The notes: generated by a model from the sequence alone, not told the origin. Positions 1 to 9,565 are shown, counted from the first letter of the stretch. The stretch is 64,000 bases of DNA from Streptomyces sp. NBC_00569 (GCF_036345255.1 NZ_CP107783.1:5936001-6000000), one strand, 5' to 3'. Numbers and translations are program-made.

Positions 1-410
1 CGGTCGAGCCAGAGATGGAGGAAGACGCTGCTGTCGAACGTGGTCCGCACGAAGCGCAGTACGTGATAGCCGTCCCGGCTGGTGACGATGACGTCCTCGA
101 CCGGCGGCTCGCCGGCGGACCAGTCGGCGCCGCCGGTGGGCGCGAAGGCGCGGTGCTCGGCCGTCATCCGGGCCAGCTCGGCGGCCTCCGCGGCGGTCGC
201 CTCGTGGTCCCCGTTCGGCGAGTCCCCGACGGTGCCGAGGGCGAGACCGCTGGTCCAGTCGACCACGGAGGCACCCCGCGCACCGGGCAGCCGCATGGCT
301 TCCAGCAGGCACTCGTCGATTCCGGGCACACCGGACTCCTCCCGTACGTGACGTTCGGCCGTGTGCACGACGCTACGCAACGTACGGAGCCCAGGTGAGG
401 GTTCTGGCAT
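1..410 (-). CDS. Roadblock/LC7-like small protein, C-terminus cut by window edge
   Basis: Reading the minus strand from the ATG at 410 gives 136 uninterrupted codons to base 1 with no stop, so the gene continues beyond the window. The visible protein has an N-terminal helix (PGIDECLLEAMRLPGARGAS), a beta segment (VVDWTSGLALGTVG), a helix rich in Ala/Glu and a late segment DVIVTSRDGYHVLRFV. This alternation is like the Roadblock/LC7 fold, which in streptomycetes is found in small GTPase-associated proteins; that assignment is by pattern only. It is divergent from hutU. A later GTG (VPGIDEC) could also be the start. No GTPase partner is visible because the window ends here. Confidence 0.55.
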   Translation of the reverse strand, partial: MPEPSPGLRTLRSVVHTAERHVREESGVPGIDECLLEAMRLPGARGASVVDWTSGLALGTVGDSPNGDHEATAAEAAELARMTAEHRAFAPTGGADWSAGEPPVEDVIVTSRDGYHVLRFVRTTFDSSVFLHLWLD

Positions 411-689
411 TTTCCAGTGGAACATGCGTGGAGCGACTAAAATCCGCCAACCAGCCTGATAATCGCGGGAGTCGGGGACATCGACGTGCCCGGAGGAAGC
501 CCCTCCGCATGACCCTCCCGGAGCGCTCCCAGAGCTCCCTCTAAGCCCCCGCAGGAGCCCTCTCGGACCTCCGGCGGCACCCCCGACCCTAGTCCCCGGC
601 GCGCCGTCTCCGGCCCTCCCGGCGATCCCCGCGACCAGGCGATCACTCCTGTCCGGCGAGGTGGCGCGGCAACCGGCCGCGGAGATGTA
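411..689. other. Intergenic region upstream of hutU, no gene seen
   Basis: About 280 bases separate the Roadblock-like gene from the hutU promoter. A 69-codon minus-strand frame at 437-646 has no ribosome binding site and an unconvincing low-complexity translation. I see no gene here. It probably holds the promoter of the leftward gene. Confidence 0.5.
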
Positions 690-718
690 TTGACTAGCTC
701 TATTCAGAACGCCAGGAT
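690..718 (+). promoter_or_regulatory. Likely housekeeping promoter of the hut genes
   Basis: TTGACT (690-695) and CAGGAT (713-718) are separated by 17 bases, a good match to the vegetative sigma consensus. A partial dyad, TTGAC near 690 and GTCAA near 732, flanks the predicted start of transcription and could be a repressor site. The ribosome binding site AGGAGG (744-749) follows before the hutU ATG. Confidence 0.5.
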
Positions 719-754
719 GTGAATAACTACGTCAACAGTTTCTAGGAGGCAGCC

Positions 755-2419
755 ATGTCAGGACCCCGCCCCGTACGAGCCCCGCGCGGTACGGAACTGA
801 ACACCCTGGGATGGCAGCAGGAGGGCGCCCTGCGGATGCTCATGAACAACCTCGACGCGGAGGTTGCCGAGCACCCCGACAAGCTGGTCGTCTACGGGGG
901 CACCGGCAAAGCGGCCCGCTCCTGGGAGGCGTACGACGCGATCGTGCGCACGCTCAAGACGCTGAAGTCGGACGAGACCCTCCTCGTGCAGTCCGGCAAG
1001 CCGGTCGGTGTCATGCGCACCAGCGAGTGGGCGCCGCGTGTGCTGCTCGCCAACTCCAACCTGGTGGGCGACTGGGCGAACTGGGAGGAGTTCCGCAAGC
1101 TGGAGGCCGAGGGCCTGACCATGTACGGCCAGATGACGGCCGGTTCGTGGATCTACATCGGCTCGCAGGGCATCGTCCAGGGCACCTACGAGACCTTCGG
1201 CGCCGTCGCCCGCAAGAAGTTCAACGGCACCCTCGCCGGGACCATCACCCTCACCGCCGGCGTCGGCGGCATGGGCGGCGCCCAGCCGCTCGCCGTCACC
1301 ATGAACGAGGGCGTCGCCCTCTGCGTCGACGTCGACGAGACCCGCATCGACCGCCGCATCGGCACCCGCTACCTGGACGTGAAGGCCGACAACCTGGACC
1401 ACGCCCTGGAGCTCGCGGTCCAGGCCCGCGACGAGCGCCGCGGCCTGTCCATCGGCGTGGTGGGCAACGCCGCCGAGATCTTCCCGGAGCTGCTGCGCCG
1501 CGAGGCCCCGATCGACATCGTCACCGACCAGACCTCCGCCCACGACCCGCTGGCCTACCTGCCCGTCGGCATCTCGGTCGAGGACTGGGACAAGGAGCGC
1601 GAGGCCGACCCGGCCGGCTTCACCGACAAGGCGCGCCACTCGATGCGCCTTCACGTCGAGGCCATGATCGGCTTCCTCGACCGCGGCGCCGAGGTCTTCG
1701 ACTACGGCAACTCCATCCGCGACGAGGCCCGCAAGGCGGGCTGCGAGCGCGCCTTCGACTTCCCCGGCTTCGTTCCGGCGCACATCCGCCCGCTGTTCGA
1801 GGAGGGCCTCGGCCCGTTCCGCTGGGCCGCCCTGTCCGGCGACCCGGAGGACATCGCCAAGACGGACAAGGCGATCAAGGAGCTGTTCCCGGAGAACAAG
1901 CACCTGCACCGCTGGATCGACATGGCCGCCGAGCGGATCGCCTTCGAAGGCCTGCCCGCGCGCATCTGCTGGCTCGGCTACGGCGAGCGCCACCTGGCCG
2001 GTCTGAAGTTCAACGAGATGGTCGCCTCCGGCGAGCTCTCCGCCCCGGTCGCCATCGGCCGTGACCACCTCGACTCCGGCTCGGTCGCCTCCCCGTACCG
2101 CGAGACCGAGGCCATGAAGGACGGCTCCGACGCCATCGCCGACTGGCCGCTGCTCAACGCCCTGGTCAACACGGCCTCCGGCGCCTCCTGGGTCTCCCTC
2201 CACCACGGCGGCGGTGTCGGCATGGGCCGCTCCATCCACGCCGGCCAGGTCTGCGTCGCCGACGGCACCGAGCTGGCCGCGCAGAAGATCGAGCGCGTCC
2301 TCACCAACGACCCGGCGATGGGCGTCATCCGCCACGTCGACGCGGGCTACGAGCACGCGGCCGACGTCGCGGCCGAGCGCGGGGTGCGGGTGCCGATGCG
2401 CGAGGGTGACGACGCGTGA
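755..2419 (+). CDS. hutU: Urocanate hydratase (urocanase)
   Basis: Urocanase converts urocanate to 4-imidazolone-5-propionate, the second step of histidine breakdown, using tightly bound NAD+ as an electrophile. The 554-residue protein has the usual family length. Recognisable family segments are [12 protein letters not shown] near the N-terminus, [18 protein letters not shown], the glycine-rich [14 protein letters not shown], and [18 protein letters not shown], which contains the conserved active-site cysteine. Start: ATG at 755 sits 5 bases after AGGAGG. It is the first gene of the hut run, and its stop overlaps the next start by 4 bp. No histidine ammonia-lyase gene (hutH) is in the window, so the first step must be encoded elsewhere. 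Confidence 0.97.
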   Translation: MSGPRPVRAPRGTELNTLGWQQEGALRMLMNNLDAEVAEHPDKLVVYGGTGKAARSWEAYDAIVRTLKTLKSDETLLVQSGKPVGVMRTSEWAPRVLLANSNLVGDWANWEEFRKLEAEGLTMYGQMTAGSWIYIGSQGIVQGTYETFGAVARKKFNGTLAGTITLTAGVGGMGGAQPLAVTMNEGVALCVDVDETRIDRRIGTRYLDVKADNLDHALELAVQARDERRGLSIGVVGNAAEIFPELLRREAPIDIVTDQTSAHDPLAYLPVGISVEDWDKEREADPAGFTDKARHSMRLHVEAMIGFLDRGAEVFDYGNSIRDEARKAGCERAFDFPGFVPAHIRPLFEEGLGPFRWAALSGDPEDIAKTDKAIKELFPENKHLHRWIDMAAERIAFEGLPARICWLGYGERHLAGLKFNEMVASGELSAPVAIGRDHLDSGSVASPYRETEAMKDGSDAIADWPLLNALVNTASGASWVSLHHGGGVGMGRSIHAGQVCVADGTELAAQKIERVLTNDPAMGVIRHVDAGYEHAADVAAERGVRVPMREGDDA

Positions 2420-3642
2420 CGAGTCCTTCCTTCGGCGAGATGTGGCGCGATCTCGCGCCCATCGGCCGCAACGACGGGAGCGGCGGCTACCGCCGCTACG
2501 CCTGGACCGCCGCCGACACCGACTGCCGGGCCTGGTTCAAGGACCAGGCCGAGTCCCGCGGCCTGACCTACGAACTCGACCGCAACGGCAACCAGTGGGC
2601 CTGGCTCGGCGACCCCGCCGCGGGGGACGCCGTCGTCACGGGCTCCCACCTGGACTCCGTACCGGACGGCGGCGCGTTCGACGGGCCCCTCGGGGTCGTG
2701 TCGTCCTTCGCCGCCCTCGACGAACTCCGCCGCAGGGGAGCGGAGTTCACCCGCCCCCTCGCCCTCACCAACTTCGGTGACGAGGAGGGGGCCCGGTTCG
2801 GCCTCGCCTGCGTCGGCTCCCGCCTCACCGCGGGCCGGCTCACCCCGGAGCAGGCGGCGCAGCTGCGGGACGGCGACGGCGTCAGCCTCCCGCAGGCCAT
2901 GGAGCGGGCGGGCCACGACCCGGAGGCGATCGGCCCGGACCCCGAGCGGCTCGCGCGCATCGGCGCCTTCGTCGAGCTGCACGTGGAGCAGGGACGTGCC
3001 CTGGACCTGTCCGGCGACGCCGTGGGCATCGCGAGCGCGATCTGGCCGCACGGCCGCTGGCGCTTCGACTTCCGCGGCGAGGCCAACCACGCGGGCACCA
3101 CGCGTCTCGTGGACCGCCGTGACCCGATGCTGTCGTACGCGCAGACCGTCCTCGCGGCCCGCCGCGAGGCGGAACTCGCGGGCGCCGTCGCCACGTTCGG
3201 CAAGATCTCCGTCGAGCCGAACGGCGTCAACGCCATCCCGTCCCTGGTCCGCGGCTGGCTCGACTCCCGCGCCGCCGACCAGCAGACCCTCGACACGGTC
3301 GTCACGGCCGTCGAGAAGGCGGCCCGCGAATACGCCGACGCGCACGGCATCGACCTGGAGACCGTGCGCGAGTCGTTCACGCCGGTCGTCGAGTTCGACC
3401 ACGCGCTGCGCGACGAGCTCGGCCGCATCCTCGGCACCGACGACCGGCTCACCGTCCCGGTGCTCGGCACCGGCGCGGGACACGACGCCGGAATCCTCGC
3501 GGACTCCGTGCCGACCGCCATGCTGTTCGTGCGCAACCCCACGGGCGTCTCGCACTCCCCGGCCGAACACGCCGCGGAGGACGACTGCCTCGCCGGGGTG
3601 AGCGCACTCGCCGACGTACTGGAGGGCTTGGCGTGCAGGTGA
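2416..3642 (+). CDS. M20-family amidohydrolase (allantoate amidohydrolase/N-carbamoylase type), candidate N-formylglutamate deformylase
   Basis: The protein (408 aa) has the M20 metal-site motifs: GSHLDSV (H78, D80), a second Asp in GGAFDGPLG (D89), GDEEGARF (E123/E124), VELHVEQG, and a C-terminal GVSHSPAEH histidine. The lid-domain segment [10 protein letters not shown] is typical of the allantoate amidohydrolase/N-carbamoyl-amino-acid hydrolase branch. Automatic annotation would say allantoate amidohydrolase. However, it overlaps hutU by 4 bp at the GTG start and overlaps hutF by 10 bp, with no purine or ureide genes nearby. The tight hut context, and the lack of a classical hutG here, suggest it hydrolyses N-formyl-L-glutamate to glutamate and formate. 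Family assignment is firm; substrate is inferred. Confidence 0.88.
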   Translation: MTSPSFGEMWRDLAPIGRNDGSGGYRRYAWTAADTDCRAWFKDQAESRGLTYELDRNGNQWAWLGDPAAGDAVVTGSHLDSVPDGGAFDGPLGVVSSFAALDELRRRGAEFTRPLALTNFGDEEGARFGLACVGSRLTAGRLTPEQAAQLRDGDGVSLPQAMERAGHDPEAIGPDPERLARIGAFVELHVEQGRALDLSGDAVGIASAIWPHGRWRFDFRGEANHAGTTRLVDRRDPMLSYAQTVLAARREAELAGAVATFGKISVEPNGVNAIPSLVRGWLDSRAADQQTLDTVVTAVEKAAREYADAHGIDLETVRESFTPVVEFDHALRDELGRILGTDDRLTVPVLGTGAGHDAGILADSVPTAMLFVRNPTGVSHSPAEHAAEDDCLAGVSALADVLEGLACR

Positions 3643-4970
3643 CGTACTGGCTGGAGCATGCCTGGCTCGACCCGGAGGTCGAGCCGGGCGTGGTCGTCGA
3701 GGTGTCGCGGGACGGCCGCATCGCGGACGTGCGCACCGGCGTCGGCACCCCGCCCCCCGGCGCGACCGTTCTGCGCGGCCTGACCGTCCCCGGCCTGGCC
3801 AACGCCCACAGCCACGCCTTCCACCGCGCCCTGCGCTCCACCGTCCAGGTGGGCTCGGGCACGTTCTGGACGTGGCGCGAGGTCATGTACTCGGTCGCGG
3901 ACCGGCTGACCCCGGACACGTATCACGCGCTGGCCAGGGCGGTGTACGCGGAGATGGCGCTCGCCGGGATCTCCACCGTCGGCGAGTTCCACTATCTGCA
4001 CCACGCGCCGGGCGGCACCCCGTACGACGACCCGAACGCGATGGGCGAGGCCCTGATCGCGGCGGCCGCCGAGGCCGGCATCCGCATCACGCTCCTCGAC
4101 ACGGCGTATGTCTCCTCGGGCTTCGGCAAGGAGCCGGACCGCCACCAGCGGCGCTTCTCCGACGGCACCACCGAGGCGTGGGCCGAGCGGGCCACGCTCC
4201 TCAAGGACCGCGACCACGCGCGCATCGGCGCGGCGATCCACTCCGTACGGGCCGTCCCCGCGGACCAGCTCGACACGGTCGCCGAGTGGGCGGGCACGCG
4301 CGGCGCGCCCCTGCACGTCCACCTCTCCGAGCAGACCGCGGAGAACGAGGCGTGCCTGGCCGCGCACGACTGCACGCCGACCCGGCTCCTCGCGGACCAC
4401 GGCGTGCTCGGCCCGAACACCACGGGCGTCCACAACACGCACCTCACCGACGAGGACATCGCCCTGCTCGGCGGTTCCGGGACGGGCACGTGCATGTGCC
4501 CCACCACGGAACGCGACCTGGCCGACGGCATCGGCCCCGCCGTCGCCCTCCAGAAGGAGGGCTCACCGCTCTCCCTGGGCTCGGACAGCCACGCCGTCAT
4601 CGACCTCTTCGAAGAGGCGCGGGCGATGGAGCTGAACGAGCGGCTGCGCACGCGGACGCGGGGCCACTGGACGGCGGCGGCGCTGCTGCGCGCCGCCACG
4701 GCCGACGGCCACGCGGCGCTCGGCTGGAACGACGCCGGCCGGATCGAACGCGGGGCCCTCGCCGACCTCACGACGGTCGCGCTGGACTCCGTACGGACGG
4801 CGGGCCCGGTGCCGCGCCTCGGGGCGGAGACGGCGGTGTTCGCGGCGTCGGCCGCGGATGTGCGGCACACGGTCGTGGGCGGCCGGCACATCGTCCGTGA
4901 CGGCCGGCACGAGCTGGTCGGAGACGTCCCCGGGGCGCTGGCCGCGGCGATCGGGGCGCTGCGGGCGTAG
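3633..4970 (+). CDS. hutF: Formimidoylglutamate deiminase
   Basis: HutF hydrolyses N-formimino-L-glutamate to N-formyl-L-glutamate and ammonia, the five-step branch of histidine degradation. The 445-residue protein is an amidohydrolase-superfamily barrel: the metal-binding HxH lies in [14 protein letters not shown] (H59, H61), with later His segments VHLSEQ and [10 protein letters not shown] and the catalytic Asp in [12 protein letters not shown]. The AHSHAFHR context separates HutF from HutI and from guanine deaminase. The GTG start at 3633 lies inside the end of the preceding gene, implying translational coupling. Length matches the family. Confidence 0.94.
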   Translation: MQVTYWLEHAWLDPEVEPGVVVEVSRDGRIADVRTGVGTPPPGATVLRGLTVPGLANAHSHAFHRALRSTVQVGSGTFWTWREVMYSVADRLTPDTYHALARAVYAEMALAGISTVGEFHYLHHAPGGTPYDDPNAMGEALIAAAAEAGIRITLLDTAYVSSGFGKEPDRHQRRFSDGTTEAWAERATLLKDRDHARIGAAIHSVRAVPADQLDTVAEWAGTRGAPLHVHLSEQTAENEACLAAHDCTPTRLLADHGVLGPNTTGVHNTHLTDEDIALLGGSGTGTCMCPTTERDLADGIGPAVALQKEGSPLSLGSDSHAVIDLFEEARAMELNERLRTRTRGHWTAAALLRAATADGHAALGWNDAGRIERGALADLTTVALDSVRTAGPVPRLGAETAVFAASAADVRHTVVGGRHIVRDGRHELVGDVPGALAAAIGALRA

Positions 4971-4981
4971 ACGCTCCGTCT

Positions 4982-5103
4982 CCCCGACCCCGCCCCTTCC
5001 CCGAACTCCTCGATCGCCGGACGGGCTGGAAAACAGCCTCTCCGGCGCTTGGGGAGCGGGGTCCGGGGCGGAGCCCCGGATTCGGGAAGGGGCGGGTTCG
5101 GGG
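4982..5103. repeat. Three-stem inverted-repeat element between hutF and hutI
   Basis: An outer stem pairs 4982-5005 with 5081-5103 almost perfectly. Inside it are two further hairpins: 5006-5021 with 5041-5056, and TCCGGGGC (5062-5069) with GCCCCGGA (5073-5080) around a GGA loop. The whole would fold as a cloverleaf-like three-way junction. From memory, very similar GGGGTCCGGGGCGGAGCCCC-type blocks recur between genes in many Streptomyces genomes. It separates hutI from the tightly overlapping upstream genes and may attenuate or stabilise the transcript. Confidence 0.7.
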
Positions 5104-5134
5104 AAAACACATCCCCCACCCACGGAGAGGAACC

Positions 5135-6304
5135 ATGACCACCACCGTCATCACCAACATCGGCTCCCTGGTCACCAACGACCCGGCCCACGGCGACAGC
5201 CCGCTCGGGCTCATCGAGAACGCGGCGGTGGTCGTCGAGGGCGACCGGATCGTCTGGGTGGGGCCGCAGGCGAAGGCCCCCGCCGCCGACGCCACCCACG
5301 ACGCCGAGGGCCGCGCCGTCATCCCCGGCTTCGTCGACTCGCACTCCCACCTGGTGTTCGCGGGCGACCGCACCCAGGAGTTCAACGCCCGTATGTCGGG
5401 CCGCAGTTACTCCGCCGGAGGCATCCGCACGACGGTCGCGGCCACCCGCGCCGCCACGGACGCGGAGCTGGAGGCGAACCTCACCCACTACCTCGCCGAG
5501 GCGCTGCGCCAGGGCACGACGACGTTCGAGACGAAGTCGGGCTACGGGCTGACCACCGACGACGAGGAGAGGGCGCTGCGCATCGCGGCGCGGCACACCG
5601 ACGAGGTCACCTACCTCGGCGCGCACATCGTGTCGCCGGACTACGCGGACGACCCGGCCGCCTACGTCGCGCTCGTCACCGGCGAGATGCTGGACGCCTG
5701 CGCCCCGCACGCGCGCTGGGTCGACGTCTTCTGCGAGAAGGGCGCCTTCGACGGCGACCAGGCCCGCGCGATCCTCACGGCCGGCAAGGCCCGCGGTCTG
5801 CACCCCCGCGTCCACGCGAACCAGCTCGGCCATGGGCCCGGGGTCCAGCTCGCGGTCGAACTCGACGCGGCGAGCGCCGACCACTGCACGCACCTCACGG
5901 ACGCGGACGTCGACGCCCTCGCCAACAGCGGGACGGTCGCCACGCTGCTGCCCGGCGCCGAGTTCTCCACGCGCGCGGAGTGGCCCGACGCCCGCCGCCT
6001 CCTGGACGCGGGAGCGACCGTGGCGCTGTCCACGGACTGCAACCCGGGCTCGTCCTTCACGTCCTCGGTGCCGTTCTGCATCGCCCTGGCCGTACGGGAC
6101 ATGGGGATGACGCCGGACGAGGCGATCTGGTCCGCGACGGCGGGTGGCGCGCGGGCGCTGCGCCGCGACGACGTCGGCCGCGTGGCGCCGGGCGCGTACG
6201 CGGACCTGGCCCTGCTCGACGCGCCGAGCCATGTGCACCTGGCCTACCGGCCGGGCGTGCCGCTGGTGTCGGCGGTCTGGCGGCGCGGAGTGCGCGCCGC
6301 CTGA
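5135..6304 (+). CDS. hutI: Imidazolonepropionase
   Basis: HutI opens the imidazolone ring of 4-imidazolone-5-propionate to give N-formimino-L-glutamate, the step between HutU and HutF. The 389-residue amidohydrolase shows [13 protein letters not shown] (metal HxH), [28 protein letters not shown] and [12 protein letters not shown], all typical of imidazolonepropionase. ATG 5135 is preceded by GAGAGGAA. It follows the structured spacer at 4982-5103 and ends at a strong hairpin (6316-6353). The gene order U-M20-F-I differs from the biochemical order. Confidence 0.96.
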   Translation: MTTTVITNIGSLVTNDPAHGDSPLGLIENAAVVVEGDRIVWVGPQAKAPAADATHDAEGRAVIPGFVDSHSHLVFAGDRTQEFNARMSGRSYSAGGIRTTVAATRAATDAELEANLTHYLAEALRQGTTTFETKSGYGLTTDDEERALRIAARHTDEVTYLGAHIVSPDYADDPAAYVALVTGEMLDACAPHARWVDVFCEKGAFDGDQARAILTAGKARGLHPRVHANQLGHGPGVQLAVELDAASADHCTHLTDADVDALANSGTVATLLPGAEFSTRAEWPDARRLLDAGATVALSTDCNPGSSFTSSVPFCIALAVRDMGMTPDEAIWSATAGGARALRRDDVGRVAPGAYADLALLDAPSHVHLAYRPGVPLVSAVWRRGVRAA

Positions 6305-6315
6305 GCCGCAAAACA

Positions 6316-6353
6316 CCTCGCCTCCGCGCTGCATCGCATGCGCGGAGGCGAGG
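6316..6353. terminator. Bidirectional terminator hairpin between hutI and the sigma gene
   Basis: CCTCGCCTCCGCG (6316-6328) pairs perfectly with CGCGGAGGCGAGG (6341-6353) around a 12-base loop. It lies between two convergent genes, as expected for a shared intrinsic terminator in a high-GC genome; there is no U-tract. Confidence 0.75.
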
Positions 6354-6377
6354 GAGGTCATGGCTCCGGCGTGACGG

Positions 6378-7262
6378 CTATTCCTCGAGCGTGAGGCCCT
6401 TGCGCAGGCGCACCAGCGTGCGCGACAGCAGCCGGGACACGTGCATCTGCGAGATGCCCAGCTCCTCACCGATCTCCGACTGCGTCATGTTGGCGACGAA
6501 GCGCAGGGAGAGGATCTTCCGGTCCCGGGACGGGAGTTCGGCGATCAGGGGCTTCAGGGACTCGACGTACTCGATGCCCTCGAGCCCGTGGTCCTCGTAC
6601 CCGATGCGGTCCGCGAGCGCGCCCTCGGAGTCGTCCTCCTCGGGCTGTGCGTCCAGGGAGCTGGCCGTATAGGCGTTGGAGGCGGCCATGCCCTCGACGA
6701 CCTCGTCGTTCGTGATGCCCAGGCGCTCGGCGAGCTCGCCCACCGTCGGTGCGCGGTCGAACTGCTGGGCGAGTTCGTCGCCCGCCTTGGCAAGGTCGAG
6801 ACGAAGCTCCTGGAGCCGCCGCGGAACGCGGACCGACCAGGACGTGTCACGGAAGAAGCGCTTGATCTCGCCGACGATGGTCGGCATCGCGAACGTGGGG
6901 AACTCGACGCCACGGCTCAGCTCGAAGCGGTCGATCGCCTTGATCAGGCCGATCGTGCCGACCTGGATGATGTCCTCCATCGGCTCGCTGCGGGAGCGGA
7001 ACCGGGACGCCGCGAACTTCACCAGGGCGAGATTGAGTTCAACCAGCGTGTTGCGGACATACGAATACTCGTGGGTGCCCTCTTCGAGGGACTCCAGCCG
7101 CTCGAAGAGCGTTTTGGACAGGGCCCGTGCGTCCTGGGGGGCCACCTCGTCGAAAGGCGGGATCTCCGGCAGGCCGGCCAGGTTGTCGAAGGCCTCGTGT
7201 TCCGGTGGGGGTGTCGACGTCGACGCCTGGTCAGTACGCGATTCGTCGAGCCGGGGTGACAT
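6378..7262 (-). CDS. sigI: SigB/SigF-family (group 3) RNA polymerase sigma factor
   Basis: A 294-residue sigma factor of the stress/development SigB family. Region 2 is seen in LVELNLALVKFAASRF...MEDIIQVGTIGLIKAIDRF and FPTFAMPTIVGEIKRFFRD, region 3 around RVPRRLQELR and APTVGELAERLGI, and the region 4 helix-turn-helix in LPSRDRKILSLRF...TQSEIGEELGISQMHVSRLLSR. The start at 7262 is chosen because GGAGGA (7267-7272, minus strand) precedes it by 4 bases; an upstream ATG at 7286 has no such site. It is divergent from a STAS gene and an anti-sigma ATPase gene, so it should be controlled by partner switching. The name sigI rests on remembered synteny with the hut region of S. coelicolor and should be confirmed. 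Confidence 0.88.
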   Translation of the reverse strand: MSPRLDESRTDQASTSTPPPEHEAFDNLAGLPEIPPFDEVAPQDARALSKTLFERLESLEEGTHEYSYVRNTLVELNLALVKFAASRFRSRSEPMEDIIQVGTIGLIKAIDRFELSRGVEFPTFAMPTIVGEIKRFFRDTSWSVRVPRRLQELRLDLAKAGDELAQQFDRAPTVGELAERLGITNDEVVEGMAASNAYTASSLDAQPEEDDSEGALADRIGYEDHGLEGIEYVESLKPLIAELPSRDRKILSLRFVANMTQSEIGEELGISQMHVSRLLSRTLVRLRKGLTLEE

Positions 7263-7417
7263 GATGTCCTCCATCGTTCTCGGCATATGGCTGCCGATGC
7301 CAATACGTGCACTGCGGTGTGCGGCGCCTCCAAAGCCGGCCGTGGTCGATAGCTGTCCTTACTAGGCCTACCCGCTTTTACGCTCTGCCCGCAAGTGCGT
7401 TCTGTGCGTAAATGTCC

Positions 7418-7441
7418 GTTTCCTAGGGGTTGTTCGGGTAC
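7418..7441 (+). promoter_or_regulatory. SigB-family-type promoter of the STAS gene
   Basis: GTTT (7418-7421) and GGGTAC (7436-7441) are separated by 14 bases, matching the consensus recognised by Streptomyces SigB-family sigma factors (GnnT, 14-16 bases, GGGTAC/T). The STAS start codon follows 38 bases later. It suggests that the regulators of this sigma family are themselves transcribed by a member of the family. Confidence 0.55.
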
Positions 7442-7479
7442 CGGAGGGCATACTGAAGGCGTAGTGTTCGAGGGCGTCA

Positions 7480-7893
7480 ATGAACAGCCACGACGGTCGA
7501 GCAGACTCGGAAGAGAGAGACGTCATGGACCGCGGGACAGTCGGCAGCGCGCATCGGGGCCGGCTTCTGGTCGAGGTGCGGGAAGAGGGCGCCAGCGCCG
7601 TCGTGACTCCGGCGGGTGAGCTGGATCACCACACCGCCGATCTATTGCGAGAACCGCTGGAGAGCTGTCTCACCGCGGGATTCTCACGGCTGGTGATCGA
7701 CTGCTCACGCCTGGAGTTCTGTGATTCGACCGGGCTCAATGTGCTGCTGGGTGCCCGCCTCAAGGCGGAGGCCGCCGGTGGCGGAGTCCATCTGGCCGGG
7801 ATGCTGCCCGTGGTGGCCCGGGTCTTCGAGATCACCGGCGCGGAGGCCGTCTTCACCGTTCATGAGTCGCTGGCCGCGGCTCTCGACGAGTGA
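7480..7893 (+). CDS. STAS-domain anti-anti-sigma factor
   Basis: A 137-residue STAS protein of the SpoIIAA/RsbV type. It would bind the anti-sigma kinase when unphosphorylated and so release the sigma factor. The core is TPAGELDHHTADLLREPL, then LVIDCSRLEFCDSTGLNVLLGARLKAE; the Ser in CDSTG is the expected phosphorylation site. ATG 7480 has GAGGG 5 bases upstream. A second ATG at 7525 (MDRGTVG) with a purine-rich leader is possible and would give 122 residues. It is divergent from the sigma gene and probably cotranscribed with the ATPase gene at 8108, although about 210 bases lie between them. Confidence 0.9.
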   Translation: MNSHDGRADSEERDVMDRGTVGSAHRGRLLVEVREEGASAVVTPAGELDHHTADLLREPLESCLTAGFSRLVIDCSRLEFCDSTGLNVLLGARLKAEAAGGGVHLAGMLPVVARVFEITGAEAVFTVHESLAAALDE

Positions 7894-8107
7894 CGGGACG
7901 CGTACGCAGGTGAAGCACGGAAGTTACGCGTCAGTTGTCTCTACGTGATCGAGGCGTTACCAGTGTCACACCAGCCATGCCGAACAAGTGGGTGTTCTCA
8001 CGGATCGGTCGGGCAGGAGACATGCTGGGTCCCACGCCGGACCACGCCGCCACGGCGGATCTTTTCCACACATCACACGTCAAGAGTCTCGGTGAGGTGA
8101 AGTGCTG

Positions 8108-8629
8108 ATGAGCACCACCCGGCCTTACTCGCCGGGCGACCGCGGCCCGGAGCCGGAAGCCGCCGGCGAAACCGGTGGCACGCCAGGTCTGTCCCCCGTC
8201 GACGTCGGGCGGGCAGCCGGGCACCAGAGCCGCAGGCTGAACCTGGTCGGGGCGGCCGGCATCGTCCCCCTGGCCCGTGACTTCACCCGCGAGGCGCTGC
8301 ACGCGTGGGGCTGGATGCCTGCGGACACCGCCGACCGGCGGGCCGCCGCCGAGGATGTCCTGCTCGTCGTCTCCGAGCTGGTCACCAACGCCTGTCTGCA
8401 CGCCGAGGGTCCCGAGGAGCTGCGCATCTCCTGCGACAGCAAGGTGCTGCGCATCGAGGTCGCCGACCGGGGGGCCGGACAGCCCACGCCCCGGAACCCG
8501 CACCGCGCCGGCCGTCCCGGAGGGCACGGGATGTTCATCGTGCAGCGCCTGTGCGTGGACTGGGGAGTCGTCAGGACCGCCGGCGTCCCGGGCAAGACCG
8601 TGTGGGCCGAAGTCGGGGCGCCCGCCTGA
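8108..8629 (+). CDS. Anti-sigma factor/serine kinase of the HATPase_c (RsbW-like) type
   Basis: The protein (173 aa) has the N box in EDVLLVVSELVTNACLHAEG, the G1 box in IEVADRGAGQP and the G2 box in GGHGMFIVQRLCVDWG, so it is a GHKL-type ATPase of the SpoIIAB/RsbW group abundant in Streptomyces. It would bind the neighbouring sigma factor and phosphorylate the STAS protein. The first 45 residues are Pro/Gly-rich and poorly ordered. Start choice: ATG 8108 is better spaced from GAGGTGA (8094-8100) than the GTG at 8102. A strong hairpin follows the stop. Confidence 0.88.
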   Translation: MSTTRPYSPGDRGPEPEAAGETGGTPGLSPVDVGRAAGHQSRRLNLVGAAGIVPLARDFTREALHAWGWMPADTADRRAAAEDVLLVVSELVTNACLHAEGPEELRISCDSKVLRIEVADRGAGQPTPRNPHRAGRPGGHGMFIVQRLCVDWGVVRTAGVPGKTVWAEVGAPA

Positions 8630-8681
8630 CGGGAGCCCTTGGGGGGCCTGGGGTTACCCCGGGTTCGCACGTCTCTTCGCA

Positions 8682-8709
8682 CGCGCCGGATCCCATCGGA
8701 TCCGGCGCG
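8682..8709 (+). terminator. Intrinsic terminator hairpin after the anti-sigma gene
   Basis: CGCGCCGGATCC (8682-8693) and GGATCCGGCGCG (8698-8709) form a perfect 12-bp stem with a CATC loop, about 50 bases after the stop codon. It separates the sigma-control genes from the surface-protein operon. Confidence 0.75.
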
Positions 8710-8823
8710 CACTTATGTCTTCCCTCGACAAGGTCCCCGGCGTACCTTGAGCGCCCAATCTGATGTGCCGTCAGTAACTTGGCGCGTGCAACTCAGGAAC
8801 TCCCGGCATGAGGGGAACTCGAG

Positions 8824-9513
8824 GTGTCGTACCGGACGTACCAGAAGCGAACGGCAGCGCTCGCGCTGGCCGCGGCCCTGGCCGGCTCCGGGGTGCTGAT
8901 GGCCGCCCCCGCAGCCCAGGCCGATGTGCAGGACGTCAACTACCAGTGCAAGACGCCGATCGGGAACAAGGGAGCGGTCTCCCCGATCGACATCAAGGGC
9001 GTGAAGAGCGGCAGCGGCTACAAGATCACCATGTCCTTCCAGAAGGGCGTCTCGTCCAGCCCGGTCGAGCTCGGCAAGGGCGCCATGAAGCCCAGCGCCG
9101 TCATCAAGCTGGGCGGCGCGGAGACCGGCTCCCTGCCGGTGTCCGGGCCGCCGAACGCGGAAGCGGTCCCCGCCAACACCCCCATCAAGATCAGTGACCT
9201 GTCGGGCACCTACACCCCGGCGAAGAGCGGCAAGGTCACCTTCACGGCGGGTGTCCTCACCATCAAGGCGCTCGGCACCACGACCACGTGCACACCCGCG
9301 AACAGTCCGAAGCCGTCACTGACCCTGGACGTCAAGTCGGCCGGGGGCGGCGGCACTTCGGGCGGCTCGCAGAGCACCCCGTCCGGCGGCGAACTGCCGC
9401 AGACGGGACCCGAGGACTCCGCGATCGCGCTCGGCACCCTCGGCGGCACGGTGCTGCTGGCGGGCGCCGCGGGCGTGCTGTGGCTGACGCGGCGCAACCA
9501 GGCGGCGCGCTGA
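8824..9513 (+). CDS. Exported one-domain surface protein with LPQTG sortase signal
   Basis: 229 residues. N-terminal signal peptide (basic start, Ala/Leu core, cleavage near AAQADVQD). A single beta-rich domain (about 35-165) begins YQCKTPIG and ends TTTTCTP, with one Cys at each end that could form a disulfide. It is followed by a Gly/Ser linker, LPQTG near residue 194, a hydrophobic helix and the basic tail RRNQAAR. That is the complete layout of a sortase-anchored wall protein. The domain resembles what I recall as DUF6801, of unknown function. GTG 8824 follows AGGGGA. The same domain recurs in the protein at 11655-12977. Function unknown. Confidence 0.85.
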   Translation: MSYRTYQKRTAALALAAALAGSGVLMAAPAAQADVQDVNYQCKTPIGNKGAVSPIDIKGVKSGSGYKITMSFQKGVSSSPVELGKGAMKPSAVIKLGGAETGSLPVSGPPNAEAVPANTPIKISDLSGTYTPAKSGKVTFTAGVLTIKALGTTTTCTPANSPKPSLTLDVKSAGGGGTSGGSQSTPSGGELPQTGPEDSAIALGTLGGTVLLAGAAGVLWLTRRNQAAR

Positions 9514-9565
9514 CCTCGGCGGCCGTGCCCGTCCGACATCCGTACGCGACGACCTGGAGCCGCCG

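Noticed and set aside
437..646. 69-codon minus-strand ORF
   Set aside because: No ribosome binding site; composition is compatible with chance in GC-rich intergenic DNA.
758..2356. 532-codon open frame on the minus strand
   Set aside because: It is the antisense shadow of hutU; high GC leaves long open antisense frames, and its translation is low-complexity Val/Gly/Asp.
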